The notes beneath the pieces were generated by a model. The model worked only from the letters and a program-made list of their open reading frames with translations. It was not told the DNA's origin and ran no database searches. Of a DNA stretch of 64,000 nucleotides, positions 36,340 to 47,917 are shown piece after piece. The DNA comes from Antedon mediterranea. Lineage: Eukaryota > Echinodermata > Crinoidea > Comatulida > Antedonidae. How positions within the stretch are numbered: the stretch's first letter is position 1; the number at the start of each line of letters is the position of its first letter. Both the position numbers and the translations under genes were made by a program. The stretch covers positions 10,299,001-10,363,000 of the forward strand of contig NC_092674.1 of NCBI RefSeq assembly GCF_964355755.1, read 5' to 3'.

Positions 36340-36515
36340 ACGGCCAACCCCTATTCAGGAGACACTCATAGGAACACTTTCCCATAAAACAAACAAGGGG
36401 AAATATGTTTTAACACTATCAGCCAACCTCTATTCAAGGAATGCTCCTTTTAAGGGACACTTTGTTGGGTTATGAAAGTGACACAGTAGTAGAATCCTTC
36501 CTACTACAGAACACC
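36340..36515. mobile_element. pogo/Tigger-like MITE, well preserved
   Basis: Reads CACTACGGCCAACCCCTATT, AGGAGACACTCA, ACACTTTCCCATAAAACAAA, CAAGGGGAAATATGTTTTAA, CACTATCAGCCAACCTCTAT, AAGGGACACTTTGTTGGG and ends ACACAGTAGTAGAATCC. It is one of the fullest copies and useful as a family reference. Confidence 0.7.
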
Positions 36516-38315
36516 TGTAGAACAAGGTGACGTGGAAAGGAAATGACCACCACTAATACCAAGGCGTAGTACAAAGAGCTCCTAAGCTATGTTACATAGT
36601 GGTTGATTTTTGTTAGTGGTTATATTGCATAGTGATTGATTGTTACATTAGTGGGTGATACAACCTCAAGATGTATACTTACTGTATCTGTAGAGTTAAA
36701 CCACATCAACTATATGTGTATTTATTTTTGGTGCGGACACAAAATTTAGAGCAATTTGCAACAGCCATTAACAGGTCATGAAAGAGCCCTCCTTCTCATC
36801 ACATTTATGTTTTGTGTGTTGTTCTTAAAAATCCTAATAATATTATGCATTTCTAAATTTAGCTTGTTAAAATTAAGCATTTCAGATAATGGTTTGACCA
36901 AAGAAACTGTACAATTGGGAACCACTTATTTGCATTAGCAATTAGATTTACTCAAACATGGACGATACGTTATTTATCGTTGTCTAACGACACATTGGCA
37001 CCAGCATCTAAGTACTACAATTACATGTCTCATTTCACTACCTACTGTAGACCACCTATTAGTACTGTATGTATATTTATGCAATATATCAGAGAACAGA
37101 TATTTAAATTTAGCTGGTTAAAATTGAGCCTTTGGATAATGGTTTGATCAAGAAAAATAAAGGTTTAAAAACAGCAGAAGACTTGAATTGGTAGTATGTA
37201 CAGTATACAGGATCAAAGAATTCATTAAAATTGTACATTAAAAACAACAATAACAATAAATATTCTATTAAACTTGTTAAGTCTATTCAGTGTATAGAAT
37301 GCTTTACATTTTAGTCAGGCATGTGAAACAGAAGGATCAAAAGTTGAATGTGCCAGTACATTTGCCTGGGGCACTCGGAAGTTGTAGGCGTTTTTACTGT
37401 CAGTTCCTAATTTATGAAAACATTTCAACTGTAGGCCTATTTGAAATTGATATCAAGCCCATAAGCCAGGGAATTTGTAGGCTTCGAACAAACCACCTTC
37501 TTCCTCAAGTTTATAATAACAATGACATTTTTCTCTAAAGAAACACCTATCCCGATAAATACTGACAATCAAGCTCTTACTAATAATCCTTGCTAAAGGC
37601 TACGATTATTATATATACCATATGGTACTTTTACTAGGTAAAGTAGTTAAGAATGCATTTATTCATCATCACCTATGACCTCTAGAAATACTTCCAACTT
37701 GTCAACATATAATCTTGAATATATCATTGTTTGTAAATTCCTCATCATTACAATAAGGAACCTGTTCCACCTATCAATCATTTTATCAATTGTCACCCCA
37801 CAGGCTGTGTTGTTTTATTAGTAAAAACTGTCTCAAATCCAGACATCTTTTAATAAATGCCTGTCCAGAAATTGTATTAACAATTCATTTGAAAAATAGA
37901 CTTTCAAACCTCAAAAAGACCTATACTTGGTACTAATAAAGAAAAAACCCTAGGAGATGACTTCACTTCCTGTTGATAGTAAAACTAAAAGACCACATTA
38001 CCATTTTAGTAGAGGCCTACCGGTAGATGCAAATTTAATTGTTACCTCAAACTGAGATTATTGTAACATGGAAGTGCACTCATGGGGTTTGTCACACATT
38101 GATTGGATCCATTATTAAGTTTGTTGTGACTTGACTTGTCAATAACTATAGGGTCTACAATCACACTTGTCATCATAAAACAGATTGGACATCAGTCAAA
38201 CCTCTAAACTAACATGCAAATACACCTCTTTTGAAATTATGACAGAAAGGAAAAGAAGTGGGAAATAGGGGGAGAATTTTTAATGATCCCAAAAGAATCG
38301 TTCTACTACCATAAC

Positions 38316-38402
38316 CACGGAGTGAGTGAGCCTCAAACCATTGCCGAAGCTATGGCTAGGTATTATGGTTGCACGTCTGTCTTAACCGCTTTGCTAAACT
38401 GG
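38316..38402 (-). mobile_element. tRNA-derived SINE head, copy 3 (partial)
   Basis: Read on the minus strand it has a worn box A (AGCGGTTAAGACAG) and a box B region (GGTTTGAGGCTCACTCAC) with a variable-arm-sized gap. It matches the heads at 46960-47055 and 52905-53002. The body downstream is not recognisable. The plus-strand frame through here (38283-38531) is an artefact. Confidence 0.6.
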
Positions 38403-38550
38403 CAAAAAGAAGAAAGAGTTGTGAAGAGAGAGGATTATACTATTATGTACTGTCTGATTACTTGCTGCAATACATTATCAATATTAAACCATAATAAAAA
38501 AGAATATTTGATTTTTTGGATACCAATATAAAGACAAAATGCCTAAATAA

Positions 38551-38712
<162 letters not shown>

Positions 38713-38887
38713 CACAGGTTAGAAATACTCAAAATATCATTTAATAGTTTAATAATTGAATGATGAATAAACCTGATGTTATTGTTAATGTAATAATCGT
38801 GGATTACTAAATAAAAATAAAGATTATTAAAATGATTGATTGGGTTGTACAGTAGTGTAATAGTAACATCAGAAACTGTAAGCATAC

Positions 38888-40794
38888 AATACTCAGGGCT
38901 CGCAGAATCCTAAAATATTTGGTTGCCCTTCGGGCAAGTAGGTTTTGGATTTTGGTTGCCCTCATCATTTTTTTACTTGCCCACTATTTTAACTTAATTT
39001 TAACGTTTTATACCGCGACTGCACCGCGAAAAAACGTCGGTGAAAAACGCCTATGCTTAATACACTGTAGTGTTTTTTTCGATGGATTTTAAAGTAGTGA
39101 AAACAATTTTTCAAATTTTTTCAATTACACAGTGATGTAGGCCGATCTTTTAAGAAAATTTTACAGTAATTTATTTTCTCATACGATCCTCCGTACAAGA
39201 GTTGCGATTGTTTAATTAACATGGTGTCCTGAAATCCCTTGAAAACGCTATGTTATTTCTGTTGGTTACGCTTCGTTGCACGGCATTGTTTGTCATCGAT
39301 CGAAGATGTGTTCCGTTTCGTGAATGAATTCACGTGGGTTTACTTTGGGAGCAAAAACGTTTTGCTTCTATTGTGCAATGAAATTCCGAAATCAAGCTAT
39401 TTTGCGATATTTAAAATGTAGTGGCCTAGACATGGCACTAATTATCTTACAATTATTTAATAGATATATCTAAAATATTGCCTATAGAAATGTAGGCCTC
39501 CTAGGCCTAAAAAGTTTAAACAAAGTACTTATGAAGGTGATGAGCTTGTAACGCGTTGAAATCATAAAGAAAAAAAAAACAAACATCAACTGACGTCCGT
39601 CTACGTGACGTGAAACAATACGCATGCGTATAGCAAAAAACCTCACAGCAGCTGCCGTCCGTACGTAGTAGGAGCACATGGGTATGGTGTGTGGAGAGTG
39701 CGGGCTTGTGGAAGTTTACTTGTTGTTTCAGTAGAAGCTCGCACAGGTTGGATAAAAACAACCATCTGCTCGCACAAGTTGGTGATTGAAAACAACACAA
39801 GGGAACTGTGCCGAATTGTGGTGAAAACCACGTGCTCCGCCAAGTTGGAGTTTTTGAAAGTTCAACTCTCGGCGATACCCGAAGAAGTGTATTATTTTCA
39901 ATGTTGATAATAAAAAATATACTGTAACTATTTAAGTATTCAATGTATTTATTAAATAAATTATTAGGCCTATTAAATTTATATTCTGTAATATTTATAA
40001 AAAAATGGTAGGCCTACTTGCCTGTGTTAAAAACATCGGCCGCCGCCTATTTGGCACAGACAATTAATATTACGTATTTATTATAATTTAATAATATACT
40101 GTATTTTCAATACAACTGTACATTTGAACAATAATTACAGTAATTCAGCAAATGATTTATTACACACAAAATACATAACATGAATGTAATTAAACATGGC
40201 CTAATCTACTATAGTATCAGGCTAATACTAATTAATACTAAGTAGTAGATTCAGATTTTATTACCACCGTAAAATGATGTCGATAATTGAGAAAAACAAA
40301 AACATACTAGCCCCTATTTTATTTGGTTTATAGTATAACTAGGGAGTTGTTAATTAGAAACTCCCTGGTATAATAACTTCAAATAAGTTAAAAGCCGAGA
40401 GTTCAACGCTTCCTATTTCGCGATCAATGGATGCCGCAAGAGACCGCGTGCTATATGACAGACCTGGAAACTCTATACGCAACGACTTGATACGCCCGAC
40501 TGCATAGAAACACATGTTTTGGCTCCTGGAGATAACGTTCCATACCACCGAATTCCAATCCATACATTTACTTAACAAACACTACACTGGTCTCGACGTC
40601 AAGAGAATTCGTTCGTGCGCGACTATTATTTTCATTGTTACAGTTTTTCACAACCCCTGTAAAACATCGTGGACATTTTCGGTGATTTTAAGAGGTTGCC
40701 CGTCGGGACATGACATGTTAAATTTTAGTTGCCCGACGTATTTATTTGGTTGCCGCGGGACGTCGGGCAAGCGATTCTGCGAGCCCTGAATACT
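38888..40794. mobile_element. 1,895-bp TIR element (CAGGGCTCG ends) with 6-bp target duplication
   Basis: CAGGGCTCGCAGAATC at 38894-38909 and its exact reverse complement at 40773-40788 bound the element. AATACT occurs immediately outside both ends (38888-38893, 40789-40794). Subterminal TTGGTTGCCCTTCGGGCAAG and GGTTGCCGCGGGACGTCGGGCAA are imperfect inverted palindromes. CAGGG starts recall hAT elements, but those make 8-bp duplications. Internal open frames are short (72 codons at 39689-39907 plus, 94 codons at 39516-39800 minus) and do not resemble a transposase. The middle (39590-39880) is richer in CG than its surroundings. It is probably non-autonomous. Confidence 0.85.
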
Positions 40795-40875
40795 GTTGTA
40801 TCTCAATCTCAAATATCGCTGACAATTATTCCCAGAGTAAGATTCTAATAAACCATTGTAACCAAAACCATTTAC

Positions 40876-40980
40876 AATTCAATTCAATTCAATTCAACTG
40901 TTATTTCAGACAATTGTCTATATGGTATAATACATTACAACAAAAAAAAGGATGAAGGAGAGAGGACCAAAACTTTTACC
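40876..40980 (-). mobile_element. LINE-type tail, minus orientation
   Basis: On the minus strand a short sequence ends in four TTGAA units (40878-40900 on plus as CAATT repeats). This is the simple tail of L2/CR1-like elements. Only about 100 bp is recognisable. Confidence 0.4.
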
Positions 40981-41572
40981 TATTGGTATATAATGCCTCT
41001 CTCCATTGTAGTACATGTTTGAATCCATCAACAAATATTTATATACAAATTAACATTCTGTTTTCACTTGTCATTATTCTTGTAAGAAATCGGCAAGTCG
41101 AAATCCTCAAATATTTATAAAATGATGGAATATTGTTTTCCACAAACAAATTCCTCGCACTAACAAATCTGGGTTGTTCCAACAACATCCGGAAAGCATC
41201 AGAAACTGTAAAATAAATGTATGTCGTATTTCATAATCCTCATATGATATATACACCCTAATAAAACACACATTATAAAGTACAAGAATCATAAAATCTG
41301 CAAACATCTGAACCAGGTGGTATGGAAATAAAAAAAAACACTTTTGTTTCATAGACATGAATCACACAAATAAACGTAATTACACCGCAGAGGAATCGCT
41401 TGATTACACCGAACACAGCCATTAGTTATAAAGAAGCCGCTACGACTATTTCACAATAGGTTTCCTAACACTATTTATCTTATTTTTCTGCGATTGTAAA
41501 GCAATCAAATAGATTGGAAAAGGAAGGTAACATCATTTGCAAGGGATTCTTGAATGGGTTGCCATTAATTTA

Positions 41573-43701
41573 TCAATCTCTTTTACTTAAGTCATGTTAG
41601 TTAAGAAGTGCTTAAGTGAAAAACAGAAGCTTTATTTCTTTTTATAACAAGTCGCTATTAAAGTTAAGATGAATATAAGAAAAATATTTGTTTGTTATTT
41701 CAGTATACTTAAGTAAAATTATAAACATACAACTTACTTTTTTATTTGAGACTTACTAAGTACTTTAATTTAAAATAAATTTACTAAAAATATTATATTA
41801 TAATATAGGCTACAAACTGTAAACAGTAAAATTCTTTTCAAAATTAAATTACATGTATTTAATATTTTATGAAAGATAAATTATAAATAATTAATATGGT
41901 CTTGTAGTTACTACCCATGGTTTCTGTCCTTGATAATTGACCAAATTGGTATGCTCTTCTGACCTCCTAGGGTAAATCCAAATCATGTTTAATAGTGAAG
42001 TTGGCACACAGTACTAAACATCAGCAATTGTAATGTTGAACAAAAGTGCAGTAAACTCGGTTTTAATCATTTTCATGACATTTCAAATGTGAAACTGTCA
42101 AGATATTGGCATTTTCTCAGAAGTGCAGAAAGAGAAAATGAATGTAATTTTGCTGGTCAGCTGTAGATGAAATCAGCACCTCAAAAGTTTCCTGAATTAT
42201 CAATTTATTATATACATTTCTGCTTCAAAATTATTCAAACATCTGATTGCGTTCTAATTTTGTCAATACATTTCAGGATGATGTGCTAATGTATTTTAAA
42301 AAAAAAGTATGATTTCCTATAAAGAATTCTTGAGACATGATTTAACTATGTATCATTAATGTTTAAGATAAAATATGCATAACTGTATGCATTCGAATAT
42401 TCATTTTTTATTCTAATGATTCTCTGAACACATTCCATTGCTAACAAAACCATCAATCATGTCAGTAGTTAGGGATAGCAGTACTAACATTTAGCACATC
42501 GTAACATTCTACCTGACTTCATAGGAAAAGGAGAATGTGGATGGGGAGGGACAATGTTATGTATGTTCTCAATCTGTATTAACATCCTAATCATATCATC
42601 AACAACCTGCCAAAATATCTCCCTTCCTTTCAATATTCAATCTCTTTTACTTAAGTCATGTTAGTTAAGAAGTGCTTAAGTGAAAAACAGAAGCTTTATT
42701 TCTTTTTATAACAAGTCGCTATTAAAGTTAAGATGAATATAAGAAAAATATTTGTTTGTTATTTCAGTATACTTAAGTAAAATTATAAACATACAACTTA
42801 CTTTTTTATTTGAGACTTACTAAGTACTTTAATTTAAAATAAATTTACTAAAAATATTATATTATAATATAGGCTACAAACTGTAAACAGTAAAATTCTT
42901 TTCAAAATTAAATTACATGTATTTAATATTTTATGAAAGATAAATTATAAATAATTAATATGGTCTTGTAGTTACTACCCATGGTTTCTGTCCTTGATAA
43001 TTGACCAAATTGGTATGCTCTTCTGACCTCCTAGGGTAAATCCAAATCATGTTTAATAGTGAAGTTGGCACACAGTACTAAACATCAGCAATTGTAATGT
43101 TGAACAAAAGTGCAGTAAACTCGGTTTTAATCATTTTCATGACATTTCAAATGTGAAACTGTCAAGATATTGGCATTTTCTCAGAAGTGCAGAAAGAGAA
43201 AATGAATGTAATTTTGCTGGTCAGCTGTAGATGAAATCAGCACCTCAAAAGTTTCCTGAATTATCAATTTATTATATACATTTCTGCTTCAAAATTATTC
43301 AAACATCTGATTGCGTTCTAATTTTGTCAATACATTTCAGGATGATGTGCTAATGTATTTTAAAAAAAAAGTATGATTTCCTATAAAGAATTCTTGAGAC
43401 ATGATTTAACTATGTATCATTAATGTTTAAGATAAAATATGCATAACTGTATGCATTCGAATATTCATTTTTTATTCTAATGATTCTCTGAACACATTCC
43501 ATTGCTAACAAAACCATCAATCATGTCAGTAGTTAGGGATAGCAGTACTAACATTTAGCACATCGTAACATTCTACCTGACTTCATAGGAAAAGGAGAAT
43601 GTGGATGGGGAGGGACAATGTTATGTATGTTCTCAATCTGTATTAACATCCTAATCATATCATCAACAACCTGCCAAAATATCTCCCTTCCTTTCAATAT
43701 T
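41573..43701. repeat. 1,064-bp tandem duplication, apparently perfect
   Basis: 41573-42636 is repeated at 42637-43700. I compared the copies segment by segment and found no mismatch and no length change, including a run of nine A (end of 42300 and end of 43360). The unit shows no gene. Flanking bases differ immediately outside. Either it is a very recent duplication or an assembly artefact from two haplotypes joined end to end. Confidence 0.95.
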
Positions 43702-43724
43702 ATCTTTGAAGTTGCTAATCTTAT

Positions 43725-43800
43725 ATTAAAATTTTCATAGTCATATAGTCATATACTTTATTGTCCATTTAAAAAAACAGAAATGTGATTTGAAAACTGG
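43725..43800 (-). mobile_element. LINE-type tail, minus orientation
   Basis: The minus strand reads TGGACAATAAAGTATATGAC followed by TATATGACTATG repeats, the 'AATAAAGT + short repeat' ending of many LINE 3' ends. It abuts the right end of the 1,064-bp duplication. Confidence 0.45.
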
Positions 43801-45174
43801 CAAAATACAAAAATATAAATTTATAAATAAATTTTAATGCATTCAAATTACATTGCCGAATGTTGGCGTTAATTGTGAGGTTTGTCTACAACTTTATCAA
43901 CACAAACTAGAATTCTGAGAAAAGACTGATTTTTTTGTATTTAATTTGTAAACTGAAGTCCTTATACAGTAGCTGTGTGAGATTTTATTCTAACTTACAA
44001 TAGTAATGTGGATCAAACTTGCACTTTATGCCTGAAACATTGGTGATGATAACATCATAGTGAAGGTTACTTTGTATGTACTGTACTACTTTCAATAAAG
44101 GTATTGTTTCTTTTTGCCTCAATTTGTTTTAATGTAATCAGTAATTCAAACAATACATAATGCAACGGCGATAAATTTGAACCAAAATGAGATGAATACT
44201 ACCTTCACACTACAAATCACTCCCATGGGTTCAAAGTTGACACAATACTTTGAAACAAATAATTATTTGTGTAGGACAAGCTGTGCATTGACATATGGTT
44301 AACTTATAGGATTTGGACCTAGAACCATGGAATCATAGAATGAGTAAAATACCACTAAACAACAAATAAACAATTTACATATTAAACTATTGTATAATTC
44401 CAGGCATCAGTGCATTTCTACTGAAAAGTTCATTCAAATTAAAAAAAAACAGAAAATTGAAGTTGACATTATGTCATTTTACTTTTCTCTGCATAGGATT
44501 AGTTTACTGTTATTGTGTACAAATCCGGGCCAAAAAGAGCAAGTGAACCTGGGTCGCTGACAGCCAGGTCGTAAGAAAACAGAATTGTGTACCAGAAAAA
44601 AATGAACACACTAAAGGATGTGTTTTAAAACACAGATTTATACTATACATTAACAATAACAGTACTACAACAATTAGAATATAATATTTTACAGTCTAAA
44701 ATTCACTTCTATAATAATGAACTCGGGGGTTTTATTAGGTGTAAAAATGTTTTGCAATATAATTTTAAAACCTTTTAAACAAAATGAATGTTGTAAATCG
44801 TAAAATTTCAACTTACTTTTTTATAATACTTTATCAGAAAACATTAGAGAAGTCTGATAAGAAAAGTGTTATGTTAAATATAATCAAAACTGTTATCTTA
44901 TCTGTTTAATAATATTTTAGATTAAAATTCACAAGAATAAAAAAAATGTAATTTCAAGGGAAATCAAAGACATGGAAGCCCTGTTTCTGCTACATAATGT
45001 CGAATAACTGTTTATTTAAAAATGTAATTTTTATATTGACCGCATACCCACTTAAATCAGTGAGTACTTGAAAACTAAAATGCAATGTTCTCAGTCAATC
45101 ATTCACGATGAGTCCCGTAGTTGACAAAGGTCAATCAAATAAACCTGATTTTGCATTAAAAATTGCAGTGATAA

Positions 45175-45445
45175 CCGGCTGGATGTTTTTTAAACATTAT
45201 TTTGAGAATGCTATTTAACTGGGTTTTGAAAATATGTTGCTTTTCTACAGCCAAGAAATTGGCGTTAATTTATTCATAGAGTTTAAATCAGATATTTTTT
45301 CACAATGGAAATAGTACAGTACAGTATGTAGAAGCAATTATGGCCTGTTTCTGCTGAGAGGAAATAAATGGTTAATAGTTAAATAGTGTGTGAATAAATT
45401 ATGTCCAGTTAGCAGAAGTAGTAGTAGAAATGGGACCACTATCAA
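45175..45445. repeat. dispersed repeat related to 59655-59770, with GGCCTGTTTCTGCTG end
   Basis: TTTTGAGAATGCTATTTAAC and AAGAAATTG...TAATTTATTCA are shared with 59655-59770. GGCCTGTTTCTGCTGAG near 45342 matches the ends of the 49570-50457 element. It is probably a degraded member of that transposon family. Confidence 0.5.
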
Positions 45446-45999
45446 GTAACAGGTTAAATAGCATTTTCTCAAATGCTCAGAATCATGAGCGCAGAGACGT
45501 AGTCGTGTCTCACGTCCTGAATAAAAAAATGGTACTATTTAGTATAAAAACACTGAATGCACTATTATTGTTGGATCACCATTTAAATCGTTATTTATTG
45601 TGTGGTGTTTTTTAGCTAACTGCATAAATGTAAAATAAATGTTATATGTAGGGGAAAATTTCATTTTAAAGTTTATAACAATATTTCAACTGAATGTTGT
45701 GCCTAAAAGTTAAAACATAGTTTTGTATTGTATTTTTTCTCTACAATTATAAATATGTATCATTTATCAATTAAGGTATTATTGTACAGCTTTTTGCCAT
45801 GCTACTGGTACTGGTGAAATTACTAAATGCATTTTTTATTCTAATACTTGAGCTTTTTTATCTAACATTTGTATCTACTTCTGTACATAATGACGTGCTG
45901 ATAGCCTTTTACAAAGTGTAACTAAATATTACTAAACAGACAGGAGATCACTCCATAGGCAACATGTGTTCTAGTCTGAACTCAAGTTTGGAATTCTAT

Positions 46000-46525
46000 G
46001 AATGCAGGGAACAACTAAAATATGTCACATCTATAAGGACCTCTAGTTCAACCAACATATTATGCACATAATTGCAATGAATAACGAAATGTCACATGAA
46101 GAGCTCAATCAAGTTCAAACAACATATGATGCGTGAATGCAAGGGATAACTAAAATATGTCATATCTATGAGGACCTTTAGTTTAACCAACAATGCACAT
46201 GAACTAATAGTCACATTAGGACATCTAGTTCAACCTACATACATGAACAACTAAAATACTTCACAGGAGGAGGAACCTCCTCTAGTTCAACATATGAAAT
46301 TCATGAATTCATATGAAAAGAGCTCATCAAGTTCAACCAACATACAGTACGTACATGGACAACTAAAAGTCGCATACAGTAAGGACCTCTAGTTTAAGAC
46401 ACATAATGTTCATGAACAACTAAAATTTCACATCTATAAAGAATTTATCAAGTTCAAACAACATAATGCATGAACAACATATGTCACATCAATGAAGTCG
46501 ACCTAAAGTTCAAACAACATACACT
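46000..46525. repeat. degenerate ~60-75-bp tandem array
   Basis: About seven eroded units of the type AGTTCAACCAACATA, ATGAACAACTAAAATATG, TCACATCTATGAGGACCTCT. Indels are frequent, so it is an old array. Confidence 0.8.
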
Positions 46526-46789
46526 GACCGTCTTTGTGCTGAGTGGAGCATATAGGCAAAGTCACCTTCTACAGTACCCTAAACACATTTTATAACTTTT
46601 GACTCTTAAAGTTATCTATGTCACATTAATGAAGATTGTATTTCTGTACTGTAATAAAAACTAGCAAATATTTTTACCAGGGAGTTGGAGCTGTTAAAAT
46701 GTAATTTAAAGCAATACAATTCATGTCATTTTTTACCAAATGTTAATGTTGTCTCAATACTCTGTGGACTTGCTTCTCCCTCAAGGGTC

Positions 46790-47055
46790 ACACGCCATGT
46801 CGGTGATGCCAACTACTAATTCGTCTAGCCCACGACAGTGACTGTGTACGTATGAGTTAGTACACCAGGAACACCCTACTCGTCCCGAAAGATATACTAG
46901 GTTCTTTAAAGTGCACATAAGCATTATGTGTACACTGGATCTACATGGTTGACATGGTTTTGTACCAGCAGAACCATGGAGCGAGTGAGCCTCAAACCCT
47001 TGCCATAAGGCTATGGATTATGGCTTCACTGTATTAACAGCTTGGTCACTCACAT
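46790..47055 (-). mobile_element. tRNA-derived SINE, copy 2
   Basis: On the minus strand, a worn tRNA-like head (GTGAGTGACCAAGCTGTTAA, GGTTTGAGGCTCACTCGC) precedes a body with ACATAATGCTTATGTGCACT, TTTAAAGAACCTAGTATATC and TTTCGGGACGAGTAGGGTG. The same body is in 52716-53002. Confidence 0.7.
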
Positions 47056-47373
47056 ACTGTGTTTGTACACCATGCAATTAGCAAAAATGTGTACAATATA
47101 CACTATTCAAACTTTTTATCTTTTTAGATACCGGTACTTAGAAATAACATTTGATCAGATTATTTGAGTGTTGTAAAAATGTTGTTAACAGTATTATTGA
47201 TCTTGTAAATGATCACTGTAGCACTTAAAATTGCAATCTATTTAATGTGAGGGAAAGAATTATTATAATTTGCGCATGTGTTCAAATTAAGATAATTATT
47301 ACTATTGTTGGATGTAGAAATACACAAAATATCTAGTCAAATCTTAGTACTGTATCTATAATTTTTCCATAAA

Positions 47374-47771
47374 TCATACTGTTAAATTATAGAAACAGTG
47401 CTCATATTCAGAACATGTTCTCATAATTGCATCGAGCGTAGCTCATTGGCGAAAGTTCAGTATTTGTTTGTATGAAAAAATGTCTCTGGCGAGATTCGAA
47501 CCTGCGACCTCTCGCTTACAGGGCGAGTATCATACCACTAGACCACAGAGCCATATATGGTATTATGACAGATTTTCAACCACCAGATACACTGTCTCAT
47601 ACAACAAACGCCCTCACAATCAGAGGAGGCCTATTCTAGTCAGAATAAATTCCAAATTTAATACGCAACAGTTTTTAAAATAATATTGTGTATATGTCAA
47701 TCAATTTTGTTGCGTAGCACTGTGTAAATTATATAACTCATACTGTTAAATTATAGAAACAGTGCTCATAT
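47374..47771. repeat. 34-bp exact direct repeats bracketing a 330-bp tRNA-containing segment
   Basis: 47374-47407 and 47738-47771 are identical over 34 bp (key words CATACTGTTAAATTATAG and AACAGTGCTCATAT). Between them lie 330 bp including the tRNA-like sequence. They could be a long target-site duplication or the remnants of a local duplication. Confidence 0.9.
47481..47552 (-). tRNA. tRNA-Thr(TGT)-like gene or tRNA-derived SINE head
   Basis: The minus strand folds as a 72-nt cloverleaf. The acceptor stem GGCTCTG pairs with CAGAGAC (one G-A mismatch), followed by the D arm TGGTCTAGTGGTATGAT and anticodon stem CTCGC/GCGAG (perfect). The loop CCTGTAA gives anticodon TGT, and the T loop is TTCGAAT. 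Box A (TGGTCTAGTGG) and box B (GGTTCGAAT) are intact for Pol III. Against a functional gene: position 33 is C instead of the near-universal T, the T stem has a mismatch, and no T-run terminator lies close downstream. A tRNA pseudogene or SINE head is therefore likely. A 71-codon plus-strand frame across it is a shadow. Confidence 0.6.
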
Positions 47772-47867
47772 ATATTTTTCCAGTACCATAGGCGAATTCT
47801 GTAATACGGTATCACATGTTATGCATACCTACCGAAAATATAGCAATACAGTACAGAGAAGACTTAC

Positions 47868-47917
47868 CTAAACTCATCCAAGTCCAGGAAAGGTAAATCC
47901 CAACCAAATTCCAACAT
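47868..47917 (-). CDS. AFF: AFF start-codon exon (coding part of exon 1)
   Basis: Reading leftward, an ATG at 47917-47915 opens 16 codons (MLEFGWDLPFLDLDEF) plus two bases (AG), followed by a strong donor AG|GTAAGT at 47867. The AG joins the single T that begins the next exon to make AGT (Ser), so the phase fits exactly. An in-frame TAG lies about a dozen codons upstream of the ATG with no obvious acceptor between, which supports this as the initiator. The 5' UTR continues rightward to an unknown cap site. The peptide is acidic and aromatic/hydrophobic and does not resemble the vertebrate AFF N-terminus, so this exon rests on splice logic rather than homology. The next exon has its own ATG (20361) that could serve in other transcripts. 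RNA support is the missing evidence. Confidence 0.7.

Noticed and set aside
38283-38531. 82-codon frame
   Set aside because: Made of the SINE head plus flanking AT-rich DNA.
39689-39907. 72-codon frame inside the TIR element as a gene
   Set aside because: No recognisable domain; kept only as a point to check.
44525-44590. Possible tRNA remnant (CCTGGGTCGCTGACAGCCAGG)
   Set aside because: Only one short stem; no box A/B pair or cloverleaf.
47468-47683. 71-codon frame
   Set aside because: Runs antisense through the tRNA-like sequence; SLARFEPATSRL is the usual translation of a tRNA T-arm, not a protein.
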